A stretch of 64,000 nt of DNA. Origin: Macrocystis pyrifera. Lineage: Eukaryota > Sar > Phaeophyceae > Laminariales > Laminariaceae. This document shows positions 37,305 to 49,034 of the stretch, in pieces. Position 1 is the stretch's first letter. Each line of letters opens with the position of its first letter. The stretch spans positions 2,914,001-2,978,000 of the forward strand of contig JASSKH010000004.1 in assembly GCA_031763025.1 (NCBI GenBank), written 5' to 3'. The notes below the pieces were generated by a model, which made no database searches, had not been told where the DNA came from, and saw nothing but the letters and a program-made list of their open reading frames with translations. A program made the translations under genes and the position numbers.

Positions 37305-37589
37305 GTGCTGGTTGGCGCGTTTCTGCCGAAACAACAGTTGTCGGAAATAATAAAAAAAATCATGTGTTTTCGCTTTTCAGTAGAAACGTTCGACGTTTTG
37401 CTCCGTCGTTTGGGACGAAACAGGGCTCAAACATATGGACAAGACAGAGGAAAATTTGAAGATTTCAACGATGCTTATGTCGGTACGAGTGGAGCACTTC
37501 GTGCGATCATCACTTTGAGAGTGTTGATGTTAGCCACGTTTCAGTTCATTAACAACCAGCACGACGCACGCGTACCAAGGGGAGGGTAA
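37305..37589 (+). pseudogene. Fragment resembling the N-terminal part of a PIF/Harbinger (DDE) transposase
   Basis: The frame contains FRFSVETFDVLLRRLG, a spaced basic region, and LRAIITLRVLMLAT, resembling the helix-rich region that precedes the catalytic core in HARBI1/PIF-type transposases (F.mS..tF..LL..lg, then a-i-LR-LA). No catalytic DDE part follows: the frame stops at 37589 and the next bases are non-coding. Family assignment is by motif likeness only. Confidence 0.35.
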
Positions 37590-38042
37590 ACGCTGCTAGT
37601 GCAATGGACATTTTTAGTATGGTAATGGAAACATATCAAAATTAGGCTTCGGGAAGGGCCTACGCGGGCAGTACCCCCCCCGGGTGCATCCGCCTCCGCT
37701 TCCGTTGTGGGAGTGCCATACGCGCTTCGGTTCATGGTGCGCGGCCCGGCCGTCAATATAGGAATACCTGGTGTTGTGTTCTAATGTTTTATCACAGCAT
37801 GCATTCTACCCTTACGTGGCACGTATATCCCCCTTTGATGACAGAGCTACCTCGCCCTGCGTGCAACCGGGCAGCCCGGGGACACTCGTTTCGCGATTCG
37901 GCACCGTAGTACTAAAGATCTACTGTTAGTCTTGCCGAAATGTGAAGTCCCGACGTGTTAACATGTTTAAATCCTCTCCTTCAGGATATCTCCCGACCCT
38001 CTCTGCTCTAGACGACACCACAATATTGATACGCGGATCAGG

Positions 38043-38396
38043 GTGCCCCTCTCCTCCTGTGACTCTCTGGCGACACCCGCGCCAGCAACAACCCGCGTGG
38101 CCCGCTCGCTCTCCTGTAGCTACCACGGGAACGCTTCACTCCCTGGGTGCTCGTACGATCCTGGCTCTACGTGGCACAGTTATAGCAATTGCTCATATCT
38201 CGCCGCATCCAACCCTACACTTTCAGAACCGTCGGCGACACGAGCGCGGGCCCGCGCAGAACGCAGAAACTGTTGTCACATTGTGTACGCCCCAACACCA
38301 TCATCCACGGTCAAAAGACGGAATGAAAATGTCTCGTTCCGGTGCAGCCGCGAGGGTACACTGTACACTAAAATCACACCAAACTCCCGTACGTGA
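38043..38396 (+). CDS. Hypothetical ORF upstream of gene B
   Basis: A 117-codon open frame with several Cys and three N-X-S sequons (NAS, NCS, NVS), as in an extracellular protein, 0.8 kb upstream of the gene B vWA exon on the same strand. It could be an upstream exon or chance; an overlapping frame is also open. Confidence 0.2.
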   Translation: MPLSSCDSLATPAPATTRVARSLSCSYHGNASLPGCSYDPGSTWHSYSNCSYLAASNPTLSEPSATRARARAERRNCCHIVYAPTPSSTVKRRNENVSFRCSREGTLYTKITPNSRT

Positions 38397-39226
38397 AATA
38401 CATACAACGACACACAACCACACCAGAATCAACGCCAATACAACTTAATACTCTCATGCTATCTGTACAAATCGCCGAGCACTCGCAATATCAAACCACG
38501 GAACCCCTTTGATAATAACCCAGTATTCGGCGTACAAAATGTTTACCATGTTTCCTGTATCCCAGTACTCCCTCTATATTGCCTCAAACATACATACCCG
38601 GTACTGTGTGTCATCCAGTACAAGCAGTATTGAACATCAAATATTCTGCCAAAAGCCCAGAGATCGCAGTTTAGGACCTTAAACGTCTTGCGTATCACCC
38701 ACTACTCCCAGTAATGCACCCCGCAAAGTACCAAGTATGCCAACATCCATACTTTACAGCACCTGAATACTATACTGTATGCAGTCATGACCCGCCAAGA
38801 AGGAACGCCTAATCTGGGCAAATCTTGCCATCTTAGTTCTGACACAATCCTTGGAACGCCTTCAAAAACGTCTATCACATGGCATTTAGTGTGGCAGTCG
38901 ACGCTGAGCATACTTAAGGAGTATTGGGTTCTTAATCGTTCCAACAAAGGTGAATCTTATGTTCAAACTGGGCTCCTCCTTTCTCCTTGGAATATGCTGT
39001 AAACACCACTGCCTCCGGCGTGCGTCTTCATAAACACTGTACTGGTACAGGGTGTACTGCTTCAACGTACCTACGTATTTTATAGATGTATTCGGTACAT
39101 TACTACTGTCGTTGTAAGCTTTCGATGCATTTATAGCAGCACGGCAGCACATCTTGATCAGGAATCGGGCAATAAATTAACGCCAGCAATGAAATAAAAT
39201 GGCCTGCGTCAACCTCTGCCCTGGCA

Positions 39227-39633
39227 GGTCAACCTCGCTATCATTCTAGACGGGTCAGGCAGCATCGACGACAATGGATTTCAGCTGGAGCGAGGCTTCG
39301 CTGAGGATGCCGTCAATGCGTTCTCCGCTCGAAACCTGTTTGATAATGGGGGAATGGCCTCTTACGTGCAGTACTCAGGTGGACTTGTGTCATCCGGAAT
39401 GTTCAACAGCTCCGACAAGTTTCGCGACTTTGCAACTGCCGACCAGGAATCCAGTGGAGGTACGATGACGTCCGTCGGCATTAAGGAAGGCACCCGGCTC
39501 CTAGGCATCAACCCTGCTAGTGCATCGTTCATGATCGTGATCACCGACGGACTAAGCGACAGCGTCAACAACACTTTAGCAGCAGCAGACGCAGCCAGGG
39601 CTGAGGGCATAACCGTGTTTGCTGTGGGAGTGG
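39227..39633 (+). CDS. Gene B exon: vWA domain with metal-binding motif
   Basis: The acceptor is CCTGGCAG and the donor GTGAGG. It reads VNLAIILDGSGSI at the start (the DxSxS metal motif), QYSGG, SGGTMTSVGIKEG (metal-site Thr), FMIVITDG and ITVFAVGVG. This is a canonical vWA order with intact metal ligands, so the domain is probably functional. Confidence 0.9.
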
Positions 39634-42600
39634 GTGAGGCTGAGGCGTCGAATGGCCGTAGCCGTCGCGAGCCGCTTGTGTGCGGAAATGTGTAGATGTC
39701 CTTATATTTGCGCCTGCGAGTACTATTTAGTGACATCCTTAGTCTTTGTATTCATAAATTAGGCAAGCTCAAGTGTTTGCCGGCTAAATCTGAGCTCTGA
39801 TCACTCCAGACCGTCGAATTGCCCGCGCTCGAAAATCGTGTGCACAAAATCTAAACGACAATCGGTTGTCACGGTGTAGGTAAAATCTGGCGATACAAGG
39901 AAACCCAAAGCTCCCGCATCGAGAATTGTGCTTGTAGTTCGTTTCACGCAAAACATTGAGACATGACCAAGCATTACAACCTCGTGGGCAAAACTAAAAA
40001 ATCCATCGCGCACGTATCGACGTATTGCTTTACTACTGCCACCCAAGGCACGATGTATTATTTTTCTTCGAAATCTTGGCCCGCGCACACAGAATCGACA
40101 ATACTTCGCTAACGTTATACTCTCTGATCACACGCCCCGACAGTTTTCAAACGAAAGATGGACATCTGGAACGTAGCCCTTTTTGTCTGTCTGTCTCCCG
40201 CTGCAGGGCCTGCGACTGGCGACGCTGAACTTGAAGGGATCGGGGGTGGCAAAGAGAACGTCTTCAACGTCGAAGAATTCGATCTCCTTGACGGTAAGCC
40301 AGACCACAACAGGGACAACTCGGAAAAAACATGCTTCGATAGGGGTGCACCTACTTTTGCCTACTGTGGGTGCTTGCTCATGGAGTTCCATACCTCACCC
40401 AAACGCGCAAGGGTGTTAGGTATACAATGATAATCCCATGTAAACCGATTCAAAAAAGGCGTTTGAACGATATTGGCAAGTCGTCAGTGAAGTTAATTAA
40501 GCTAGGGAGGAATATCCTGGCACCGCAAACATAGCGTACCATTAGTATCGTTGCACGCATCGTTTGAAAACGGATGGGTCATCTACCGGCCTTGAGTTGT
40601 CCTCGTCGGCGAGACGACAACCACTCGACCAAAGAACTACAGTACCGTGGAGCCACTTCATACAGGCTGCTGCGCAAACGTAAGGTTTACGTACTCCCAC
40701 ATGCGCCTTCCTAGACAATCGGACGCGTACCTTGGTGTATCCTATGTACTAAGTATAGGTCTCAACGCTCTTCTTGAGGACTTCTTCCTGCACGTGCCCT
40801 TTTATCCACCTGTTAAGACAAGGTTTAGATTTATATGTGTCACCGAGTGTCCTGTCCGTCGAGAAGTATACCCTTCGCGGTGTTGTTCGACACATGCTCG
40901 TTTGCATCTCATACTGGTTGTGCTGCTCAAGCCCTATTTACTGCAGAGACGTCAGCTCTACGCTACGGTGGACAGGTTGTCAGTCAAGAATCGTGTGGTT
41001 GTTTTTTATTTTGCCGCGCGTCTATACTGTGTGCACAGTAGCTAGCATGTATAGTGTGCCAGTCGGTATTCCATACCGGTTAGGAGATTGATGAACGTAC
41101 GGGCAGCGCCACAGCGACGTGTGTATATGATACACTATAGTGAACGTCCTGTCCGTTTGTCTGCTTGCCATGTGTGCGGGGATGATGGCGTCGACGTAGA
41201 AGCCTTCCACTCCCTGCCCAGAGAAGTGGGAGGCTATTTGCGCTGTTGCTGTTGAAGAGGAGAAGGGAGGAGATACGATCACCACGACTCTTCAGTCGCG
41301 GATTCTACATTACTACAGTACTCCAGACAACACATGCATGAGCCGTGTCATCGTATGTCGGGCCCCGAACATTTACACAACATGCTCAAGCCATGTCGTG
41401 GTATCACGGTCTCCACAGATGATGCGTATGTCGTATCAAACCAACCCTGGGCTGCCCGCGGCAGACTAGTCGCTCACTTGAGGCTACCTCCAGGGAAAAG
41501 TGTGCCCTCAAACAAAACACTGCCTCGTCTTAAAAAATAAGAAATAAAACATCTCCGTCCACCAGCGCATGTAGTGTCGACCATCGCAGTGTCACGACCT
41601 TTGCGTGCGACACAGCACCCGTAACGCCGTTGTCGAGGAGTGTTCCAGAACGCGCATTCTTACAACTATGTACCGGCGCTACTGTAGACTTTCACAATAC
41701 GCACTGCGCGGATCTACACAGTTGAACTCTGTGCCTACCGCAGGAAGGATCCCACTATTTTCTAGACGGTGATCTCCACGGTCGGAGGTTGGTTCCCCAA
41801 GCGTTAAGATATTCGTCCCTAACATAAACTGAGACGTGTTTTAAAACTCCGACAAACTGTAACAATGTATCGTGAAGTGATGCACGTAACAGGAGGCAGT
41901 TCATCAAGGTTGAGGGAGACGTCACGGTCACGAAAATCACTAACGTCATAAATTTTCCTGTCCGAACCTGTCCACATACCCTCACGGTGCTTTATTGCCA
42001 GCGGCCTTGGAACGCATTCTCACGTCAAGCGGGGGCTCCGCTGTAGCATGCCCATCCACAGGCGCCACGGTAACGATCACCTTCAGCGTTCCAGTCGCCT
42101 GTTCCGCCTCGGGGGCGGTTGTAGGGACCACGGTCACCTTTACGGCGAGTGACCTTGAGTCCACCCCCACGAACTTCGACGTTTTACTGAACCTGTGCAG
42201 CGAGGTCCCTGGTGGAAGCGTCGTCGTATCCGCGAACTACACCGACGACCAGGGAAACAAACCCGACCTGTCGTCCCTCACGGGATTGGTGGTCGGCAGT
42301 GGCGGCTCATGCGTGGATCCACCCACGCCACTGTGTATTCCGGAGCCCCTGTGCCCGACAAACACGTCCAGACCAGTCCCCACGGTTGGCGGATTCTTCG
42401 ACCTTGGCTCGGCAGACAACGCCAAGTACTTTGGCTGCTTTGTGGACGAACCTCAGCACCGTTCGCTCAATGGCCCTATGTTTACTGCGGAGAACATGAC
42501 GATAGAGGTGAGAAAATATATGAGTCGTGGATTCTCAACGTGACAGCCGACTTGTACAAGGTCGTTTTGCACTTGAGCATGCTCAGATGAAGTACGGGAG

Positions 42601-42996
42601 GACTCCAAACGCCTGGAACCGAACCTATGGCCCCATTGCACCGCTTGTCCGTGCTGTGTTTCGTCAGGTATGCTCGAGCAACTGCAGGGCCACCGGCTAC
42701 GAGTTCTTTGGCTTAGCATACGGTTCAGGTGACGTCGATTTTTGTCCGAGAAGGCCAAATATGTAGCCGATAGAACGAGCAGCAGTGATGAAAGAATGGC
42801 TGACTTTTGTGAGATAGTTGAAAACCACGTACGCGCGAGGAACATAGTACCAGATAGCACAGTTGAAATCACGAGAAAGCAGTGCAAATAAATTCCGATC
42901 GGAAACACAGTATGCTGTAACATGTACACATTGTTGTGCAGCAAGAACCAGAGCTAGTAACAGCTGTACAGTGCGAGTAGTAGTAGTAGCAGCAGC

Positions 42997-43046
<50 letters not shown>

Positions 43047-43743
43047 TAGTAGCAGTACAAAGTTCACTTTGAATGGATTATTCTTGAGATTCTACATGAA
43101 TTGGAGAACTTAAACCATGATGCACGCTTTCTTGTTTCGCCAACCCTGAAGCTCACGGAACGCATTGCGTATTATGGCAAGAAATTAAGTGTTGATTGCA
43201 GTCGCCGTCACACCCTCCGCGGTTATGTTGAGGCGATCTCAATTGTAATTTTTCTAGCTGTGTCCTGCACAAACGCCGCTCCTACTTCTGAACTCAAGAG
43301 GCATTCTATGTTGATAGAGGTTCACCCGACGTTTTCTAACGTTCCTATGTCCCCCGAAGGAATAGTGCGGAATTCGACGGGGACAGACGCATGAATACGA
43401 CTGATGCTATACGCACTTCGTACGTCTACGTACGCACTATGCCCAACAATGTAGAGAACAAGTTACACACTCATCGTTCAACCGAACGCCGGTAAAGACA
43501 CCGCCGTGGTGGGTGGGAAACGTTTTTTTGCCCAATACAAAACCTTTATAGTAGAACGCCTCTCAAATGAACTCTGGTTGCAATGGCTCCATGTCAATAT
43601 GTCTCACTTCCACAGACTGCCACTGCGGTTGCTCCGAGCCTACCAACAAGGGAGGCGGCTGGTGTAACTACGAGTGCTCTGGAGACGACCAATTGGCGTG
43701 CGGAGGCGTGGGCTTCATGAGCGTATACAAACACACCAAGTGA
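39227..43743 (+). CDS. Gene B: secreted-type vWA-WSC domain protein
   Basis: Five exons: 39227-39633, 40207-40293, 42002-42507, 42668-42728 and 43616-43743 (TGA). The spliced product has a vWA domain with a complete metal-site signature (DGSGS, a Thr in SGGTMTS, and ITDG), a region of ~100 residues shared with gene A, a short Pro linker, and a WSC domain ending CGGVGFMSVYK. Phases after the first exon are 1, 1, 0 and 1, as in gene A. Extracellular adhesion or wall binding is inferred from domain types. The start codon is not in these exons: the first begins in phase 0 at GTCAACCTCGC after GGCAG, so 5' exons are missing; the signal-peptide exon at 27462 is a candidate. The coding sequence shows no stops or frameshifts. 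Confidence 0.85.
39801..40088 (-). other. Open frame inside gene B intron, probably not a gene
   Basis: A 95-codon antisense frame in the first intron with a plausible amino-acid mix but no domain, no paired exon and no counterpart visible in gene A. Confidence 0.15.
40207..40293 (+). CDS. Gene B exon: C-terminal end of vWA domain
   Basis: Acceptor CCCGCTGCAG and donor GTAAGC. It reads PATGDAELEGIGGG, then NVFNVEEFDLLDG. Same length and phases as gene A exon 82-168 (87 bp). Confidence 0.9.
42002..42507 (+). CDS. Gene B exon: beta-rich domain and start of WSC
   Basis: Entered in phase 1 after TTTATTGCCAG and left in phase 0 before GTGAGA. It shares STGATVTITFSVPV-, FDVLLNLC- and YTDDQGN-type motifs with gene A, then has a short Pro-rich linker and KYFGCFVDEPQHRSL, the first part of WSC. 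The long Pro-Thr array of gene A is absent. Confidence 0.85.
42668..42728 (+). CDS. Gene B exon: middle of WSC
   Basis: Acceptor GTTTCGTCAG and donor GTGACG. It reads VCSSNCRATGYEFFGLAYGS. The preceding intron (42508-42667) is only 160 bp, against 1254 bp in gene A. Confidence 0.85.
42975..43054. repeat. AGT trinucleotide microsatellite
   Basis: About 25 AGT units with a few AGC interruptions in the last intron of gene B. Apparent poly-Val or poly-Tyr frames here are artefacts. Confidence 0.95.
43616..43743 (+). CDS. Gene B last exon: end of WSC and stop
   Basis: Acceptor ACTTCCACAG. It reads DCHCGCSEPTNKGGG, YECSGD, CGGVGFMSVYK and stops TGA. The Cys pattern is complete, and the protein ends nine codons earlier than gene A's tail suggests (no YDNYGGY extension). 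Confidence 0.85.
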
Positions 43744-44254
43744 CGCGGACCGCTCAAATCTCCGTCGGTTGCGCCCATATCTGCCATAGCTCAACTGGAA
43801 CCTGTTCCTGCGTTAGGAGGGTCGTGTGTAGGTGTGATGGTTTCGAGTGCTCAGGGTCACGCATCCGAGTGATAACTATACGGCCTTGCAGCCTCGATGC
43901 TTTCATGCCTTTTGGCCTTACGATGTGGATCGCCGCGGGGTTGTTCGTTACGCTGCCTCGCCAACATAACCCTATCATGTTCAATTTCGAGTGAAGTTCG
44001 GGGACACTCGCTCGAGTAGCCTAAACGCGGTACTAACGATGCCGCCATCTTACCCCCCCTGTCGCAGCAGTAATCTGGCGTCGACTCTACTAAACGCTCT
44101 ACCTAGCAAACCACCGCTAACGTGAGCATGGTTTTTTTTTCCCGGGGTCACACCGACACAGTGGTGGCGAGAGAATCATCCGCAGAATGCTTTGCAATTT
44201 TCCAAGTACGGCACATTGCAATAATGGGCACGTCAGGCCAACAACAGTCGCAAG

Positions 44255-44310
44255 GCATCGCATTTTTCTAGCCGCGGGTGGATGCTGCGGTAGCTAGAAA
44301 ATGTGATGCG
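44255..44310. repeat. Imperfect inverted repeat (fold-back)
   Basis: GCATCGCATTTTTCTAGC at 44255 pairs with GCTAGAAAATGTGATGCG at 44293 (few mismatches) around a G/C-rich loop. It may be a small fold-back element in the 3' flank of gene B. Confidence 0.6.
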
Positions 44311-44373
44311 GTCTAAGACAGCATCCTCAGATCGTACCCACTGGACGCATGCACAACGCCATGCGGAAAAGGA

Positions 44374-44640
44374 GACGGAGGTAGCATCAGCGTGTCCCAA
44401 ATTTGCAATATCGAGCTTGCTGTCATGACTTACGTAGGAGGGTTCTGTACCAATATAATGTTTATTTTACAGCAGGTGTTGGTGGGTTTGATCTGGTACC
44501 GTCAGCATTGGGACGAGGGCCGTCCGCCACAAGGGTCGTCGGCAGGTCACGGGTGTGGAATGAGTGACATCAGAAACCCTTCCTACAGCAGCGGGGGGAG
44601 GGTGGTTGTGCAACCTTGCGTTCAATCCTGAACACGCTCC
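44374..44640 (+). other. Conserved 3' flank shared with gene A
   Basis: The counterpart of 4741-4985: DGGSISVS-like codons, then a GGCCGTC..GTCGGCAGGTC..TGTGGAATG block. Here the DGGSISVS frame stays open for about 30 more codons, unlike in gene A. Confidence 0.45.
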
Positions 44641-45169
44641 CTCCCCGGCTTCATCCACCGCCAGGGAGGCACTGCAATCAACTGACGCGGTAGCAAATGT
44701 CATTCAGGGCCGCTCTCAACGACACGTATTTACAATGGTTTTGCCGATTTATCCACTGTAGGTTTGTGGTAATTTGAATTTTCCACTTGCTGAAAAGGGA
44801 AGTATTTTTTTTTCCCGCATACTTCATTTGGGATATTTCCTTAGCGTCCTTGGTCGCCACGTTTATAGGTTTTACTTTATTGGCCATTTGCTACTTGAAC
44901 TTGCTATTTCGATACTTGAAATACAAAAATCTTGCCTAAAACTTGGCCAAGTTTGTCAAGGATTTTACATGGCACTATAAGCGGCAGTCCGTCAAGAATC
45001 CGAGAAGAATGCCGTTTTACTTGGCATTGGATTTCGAGAGTTTTATTTGTGTGCAACAGAGAGGCTGGGGATTTGAGTATTTGAATACTGATTTGAGGAT
45101 TTGAGTGGTGATTCAAGAATTTGATTTTTAAGTTGCTCATGCATAGTAGCGCGGGGGGATGAGCAGAGA

Positions 45170-46310
45170 GCCAACATTGATTTCGGAGAATTGTTTGCGC
45201 CCACCGTTGCTGTCTCGAGTGTCCGGTTGTTGACAGCGATGGCGTGCGAGCTAGATCTTGACTTATGCCATTTTGATATTGAGCAGGCTTTCGTGCAATC
45301 AAGCCTCGAGGAAAACGTGTTCATGCGCTTACCCCGAGGTTGTGGTGACTATAGTGGTGCATGTAGATGATATATTTGCAGTAGGAGAGAAGGAGAGGTG
45401 TGATCGGTTCGGGAAGGACTTGAACCAGATGGTACCGGTCAAGAACTTGGGAGAGTTGCGTTGGTATTCGGGGTGTTTCTGTGAGAGGGATTGGGAGAAG
45501 GGAGTGTTGAAGATTTCCCAGCAGACTTTCGCTGAACAGTTGGCGGATGAGTATGGGATCGAATTTGGTAAGAGTGTTCCGCTTTCTGTTGGCGCGAGAC
45601 TTGCTGAGTTCGATGAGAACGAAGCACCAGGGCACTGGCCTTTTCGCGAGCTGGTAGGCTCACTTATGTAGCTATCAACCCAGACTCGACCTAACATCTC
45701 TAACGCAGTAAGAGCGGTGGCTAGGTACTGCTCAGCGCCTAAGCGTGTCCACTGGAAGGCGGCACTTGGTATTTTAGGATATGTGAGACGGACGACGTCA
45801 TTAGGGGTTACATTTCAGAAAGGTTCGGTAGGGGGGCTAAATCTGCAGGTTTTTGCTGACGCAGACTATGCTAGTAAAGCAGCTGACAGGAGGTCAGTTT
45901 TAGGGGGGTTAGTGATGTGTGATGGTGCATGTGTGTCATGGTTTTCGAAGACTCAGAAATGTGTCACGCTTTCCACAACGGAAGCAGAGTACGTGGCACT
46001 TGCAGATGTAGTAAAGGAGGTGTTTTTTTTTAGGCAGGTTTGGCGCTTTATGATACCAGAAGTGGGGATGCCATGCATACCGATGTTCGAGGACAATGAG
46101 GGTGCAGTGCAACTTGCACAAAACCCCATTACCAACTCCAACTCCAAGCACATCGACGTGCGACACCATTTTCTCAGGGAATTGGTTGGGAGGAAAGAGA
46201 TATAGACCATCCACGTGTCGTCACCTTTTCAGCATGGGGATTTTCTTACAAAAGCAATACCGCGTGAGTCTTTTGATTTTCACCGTAGCATTGCCATGAA
46301 GACATGGTGA
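45170..46310 (+). pseudogene. Ty1/copia-type pol remnant (RT-RNase H)
   Basis: The first part (45170 to about 45340) reads IDFGELFAPTVAV, FDIEQAF and LEENVFMRLPRG, the N-terminal fingers of a copia reverse transcriptase. The frame then jumps to HVDD, the catalytic motif region, so the middle of the RT is deleted. The rest is one frame with two TAG stops (45669, 46203): GELRWYSGCF, a DADYAS..RRS..G RNase H start, STTEAEYVAL, EDNEGAVQLAQNP and SKHIDVRHHF. It ends FLTKAIP...MKTW and TGA at 46308-46310. Gag, protease and integrase are absent, so it is a non-autonomous relic. Confidence 0.9.
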
Positions 46311-46817
46311 CAACCAGTGTTGTTTTTGTTCATTTTGGGGTATTGAAGTTTTTTGTTTGTTTGTTGGGGAGACACTGGTAGTGTGTTTTGGTGTGTAGTT
46401 TAAAACATGAGATTTGGGAATGTGTATTTTGGATTGTGGCCTTTTATTTTTATGATATCATGATGAATAGAATTTCGGACCATGAAATTCGGAAATGTGC
46501 GATACTTGATGTACTATGCGGTAGACTTATTCGACACTACTTTACTCAGCTGATGACCGTTTAACCGGGAAGGCCAAGTGTCGATTACTGGGACGATGTT
46601 GAAGTTAAGAGATGCTGGAACTTGGTATTCGGTACCTGGTACTTGGATATGTTGGGGCTTGGTTTCCATATACAGTACTCGAAGCATGGTGACAGAGGTT
46701 TGGGGGGCTAATAATGGCGGTTCGATTTTATTATCTGGACTAGCATTTTTGTTTTTTTTGGGGGAGTATTTGTGTTGGATGATGAAATTTGATATTTCTA
46801 TATTGATTTCAGCATTG

Positions 46818-47109
46818 ATCATTGATGATCGAGGATCCGGAGTATGTTAATTGGATGTGTATTTTTTTTGTGTTTTTGGGAGTACTCCATGACGGATTTA
46901 TGTACTGTGCGAATGTGATCAACCCTAATTCATTCAGCGATTCCCGTTTGATTATCGTGAACAAATCGGCTACTAGTTACGGCGCTGAATGGTTACTAAT
47001 TTTTTGAGTTCCAGTCAGTATGGTGAAGAAACTTGTGTTTGATTTGAAGTAGTCATGGGATTTTGATGGATGAGTATTGTTTTTTTTGTGGAGTGATTTT
47101 AGAACGACG
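46818..47109. repeat. Direct repeat, left copy (292 bp)
   Basis: Nearly identical to 48515-48810, starting ATCATTGATGATCGAGGATC and ending GATTTTAGAACGACG. It lies 0.5 kb after the copia pol end. Confidence 0.95.
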
Positions 47110-48514
47110 CAGAACATTCTCGGAAGAATGAGAGAATGTGAGTTTTGTACGTACGTAAGAAGTTCAAGCCAATCAGATGACTGCGGTGATTCATGGTAGC
47201 ATGAATCGTAGCCCTTGGTAAACACACCTTGTCTGGTACGTAGCCGCAACCTACACGTATCAGCGCAGTGATGCGGAGGCAGAGCTACAGGTCCAAGGTG
47301 TGAGACTAGTTGGAGTTGAGCGTTCGATCTGATCTGTTTGAACGCTGTGCAGGCAGGGTTTTCGCCAGCCAGACACTTTTTTATTTTATTTTCTTGATCG
47401 AGGGACCTTCCTTGGAGAGACTCGTTCGTGGTGTCTTGTGAGTGTACAAGAGGTGCTAGCTGGGATTGTGGACGGAAGACCTTGGGGACTATGTCGGAGG
47501 GCATGACAAGCGTGGCCGGACAAGCCAGCACGGGAACGAATCGGCAAGATCGGTACCTCTGGTATGTCGTAGCACAGTGAGACTTTACCCGGGATGTTGC
47601 GCCCTCGGTGGTATCATTATTATGTTCGCAAATTGCAAACGCATGCGTACAGCAGCGATGGGCCGGTAGTGTGTGCTTGCGGGAATATTATACCAGACGC
47701 ATCCCCTCGTACTTTTGCTTGATACCAAACTCGAGGAAAGGCACGATTATTGATAGTAAATATGAAGGGTTCAGCAGAAGTGCGGATACAGCAGCAGGGT
47801 TTGTGCAGCAGTGGTCGTACGTTCTTTCAAGTGCTCGTACTTTTATTAATAATATTAGTGCGAAATATCATACCTCATGCGAGACTTTTATCGGTGGTCC
47901 CAAACTCGAGAAAAGGTTATGTGAGAGCATAACTGGTACAGCCATGCGTATACAGCAGTGTTCGTGCAGCAGTGGTTGTATGTACGATATGTCAAATGCT
48001 CGTACCGGGGTATACTACCAATGTATGGGATAGCGGTTTCCCGAAACTAGGGCCTGTGCAGTATTCTGGTAGAGCGTACTCTGAGCTATTGGTGCTCTGA
48101 TTGTTTCTTGGTGGTATGAGATTATCAGAGCATACAGGCTGTGTAGCTGGTAGCGGTGGTAACTGATATTTTATTGTCCTTCGCTACAATAATACGTGGA
48201 TTGGGGTCTAACTGGTACCGGTTGCTCCACTGTAGCTTAACCACCTATGGTGGTACAAGTTGCTGGTCGCGAATCGGGGGGGTCGCGTCGGCTTCCTCGT
48301 GCATATTACGTTAGCCGTTAATCCGGGAGAAGTTCCACGAGCGGGTTCGTGACCTCCGTGGGTACACCGCGTATCGCCGCTGAAGCGGATTTCGTCGGTT
48401 CTCATTTCTTCGTCTGCGTAGCACCCGTCCACAGGGGGGTCGGGGGTGCTGTCGCAGGGTGTGCGCCTGCTTCAGCGAAACAGGTTGCATCTTGTTGACT
48501 TACTCGTCCATGTT

Positions 48515-48810
48515 ATCATTGATGATCGAGGATCCGGAGTATGTTAATTGGAGGTGTATTTTTTTGTGTTTTTTGGGAGTACTCCATGACGGATTTATGC
48601 CACTGTGCGAATGTGATCAACCCTAATTCATTCAGCGATTCCCGTTTGATTATCGTGAACAAATCGGCTACTAGTTACGGCGCTGAATGGTTACTAATTT
48701 TTTGAGTTCCAGTCAGTATGGTGAAGAAACTTGTGTTTGATTTGAAGTAGTCATGGGATTTTGATGGATGAGTATTGTTTTTTTTTTTGTGGAGTGATTT
48801 TAGAACGACG
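48515..48810. repeat. Direct repeat, right copy (296 bp)
   Basis: The second copy, differing by a few substitutions and T-run lengths. The two copies are 1.7 kb apart and do not flank the pol remnant. They could be LTR pieces of a nested element or a local duplication. Confidence 0.95.
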
Positions 48811-48946
48811 TGGACTATTATCATTGATTAGAGGCACTGATCGACATGGTATATTATAGGAGTTCGGACATGAGATGAGTGGTTTGGGTCACCTAGTGGG
48901 ATTATCATTTTGTTTTTGTTAAAAGAATTTATCCAAGTGGTTGAAT

Positions 48947-49033
48947 ATTATGATGCCACCATTAAGGGGGGCTCATCGACAACGTAATCAAGTGGTTGAA
49001 TATTTCAATGTCTTTGGTCAGGGGGGCTCAAAG
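48947..49033. repeat. Dimer with polypurine-like motifs
   Basis: Two units each containing AAGTGGTTGAATAT and RGGGGGGCTCA. The G runs resemble LTR-retrotransposon polypurine tracts, and an AT-rich AATAAATATTTATTAACA stretch follows at 49449. This may be an LTR boundary, but I cannot find the partner. Confidence 0.4.
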
Positions 49034-49034
49034 A

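Noticed and set aside
42869-43060. Poly-Tyr/poly-Val frames
   Set aside because: Translation of the AGT microsatellite.
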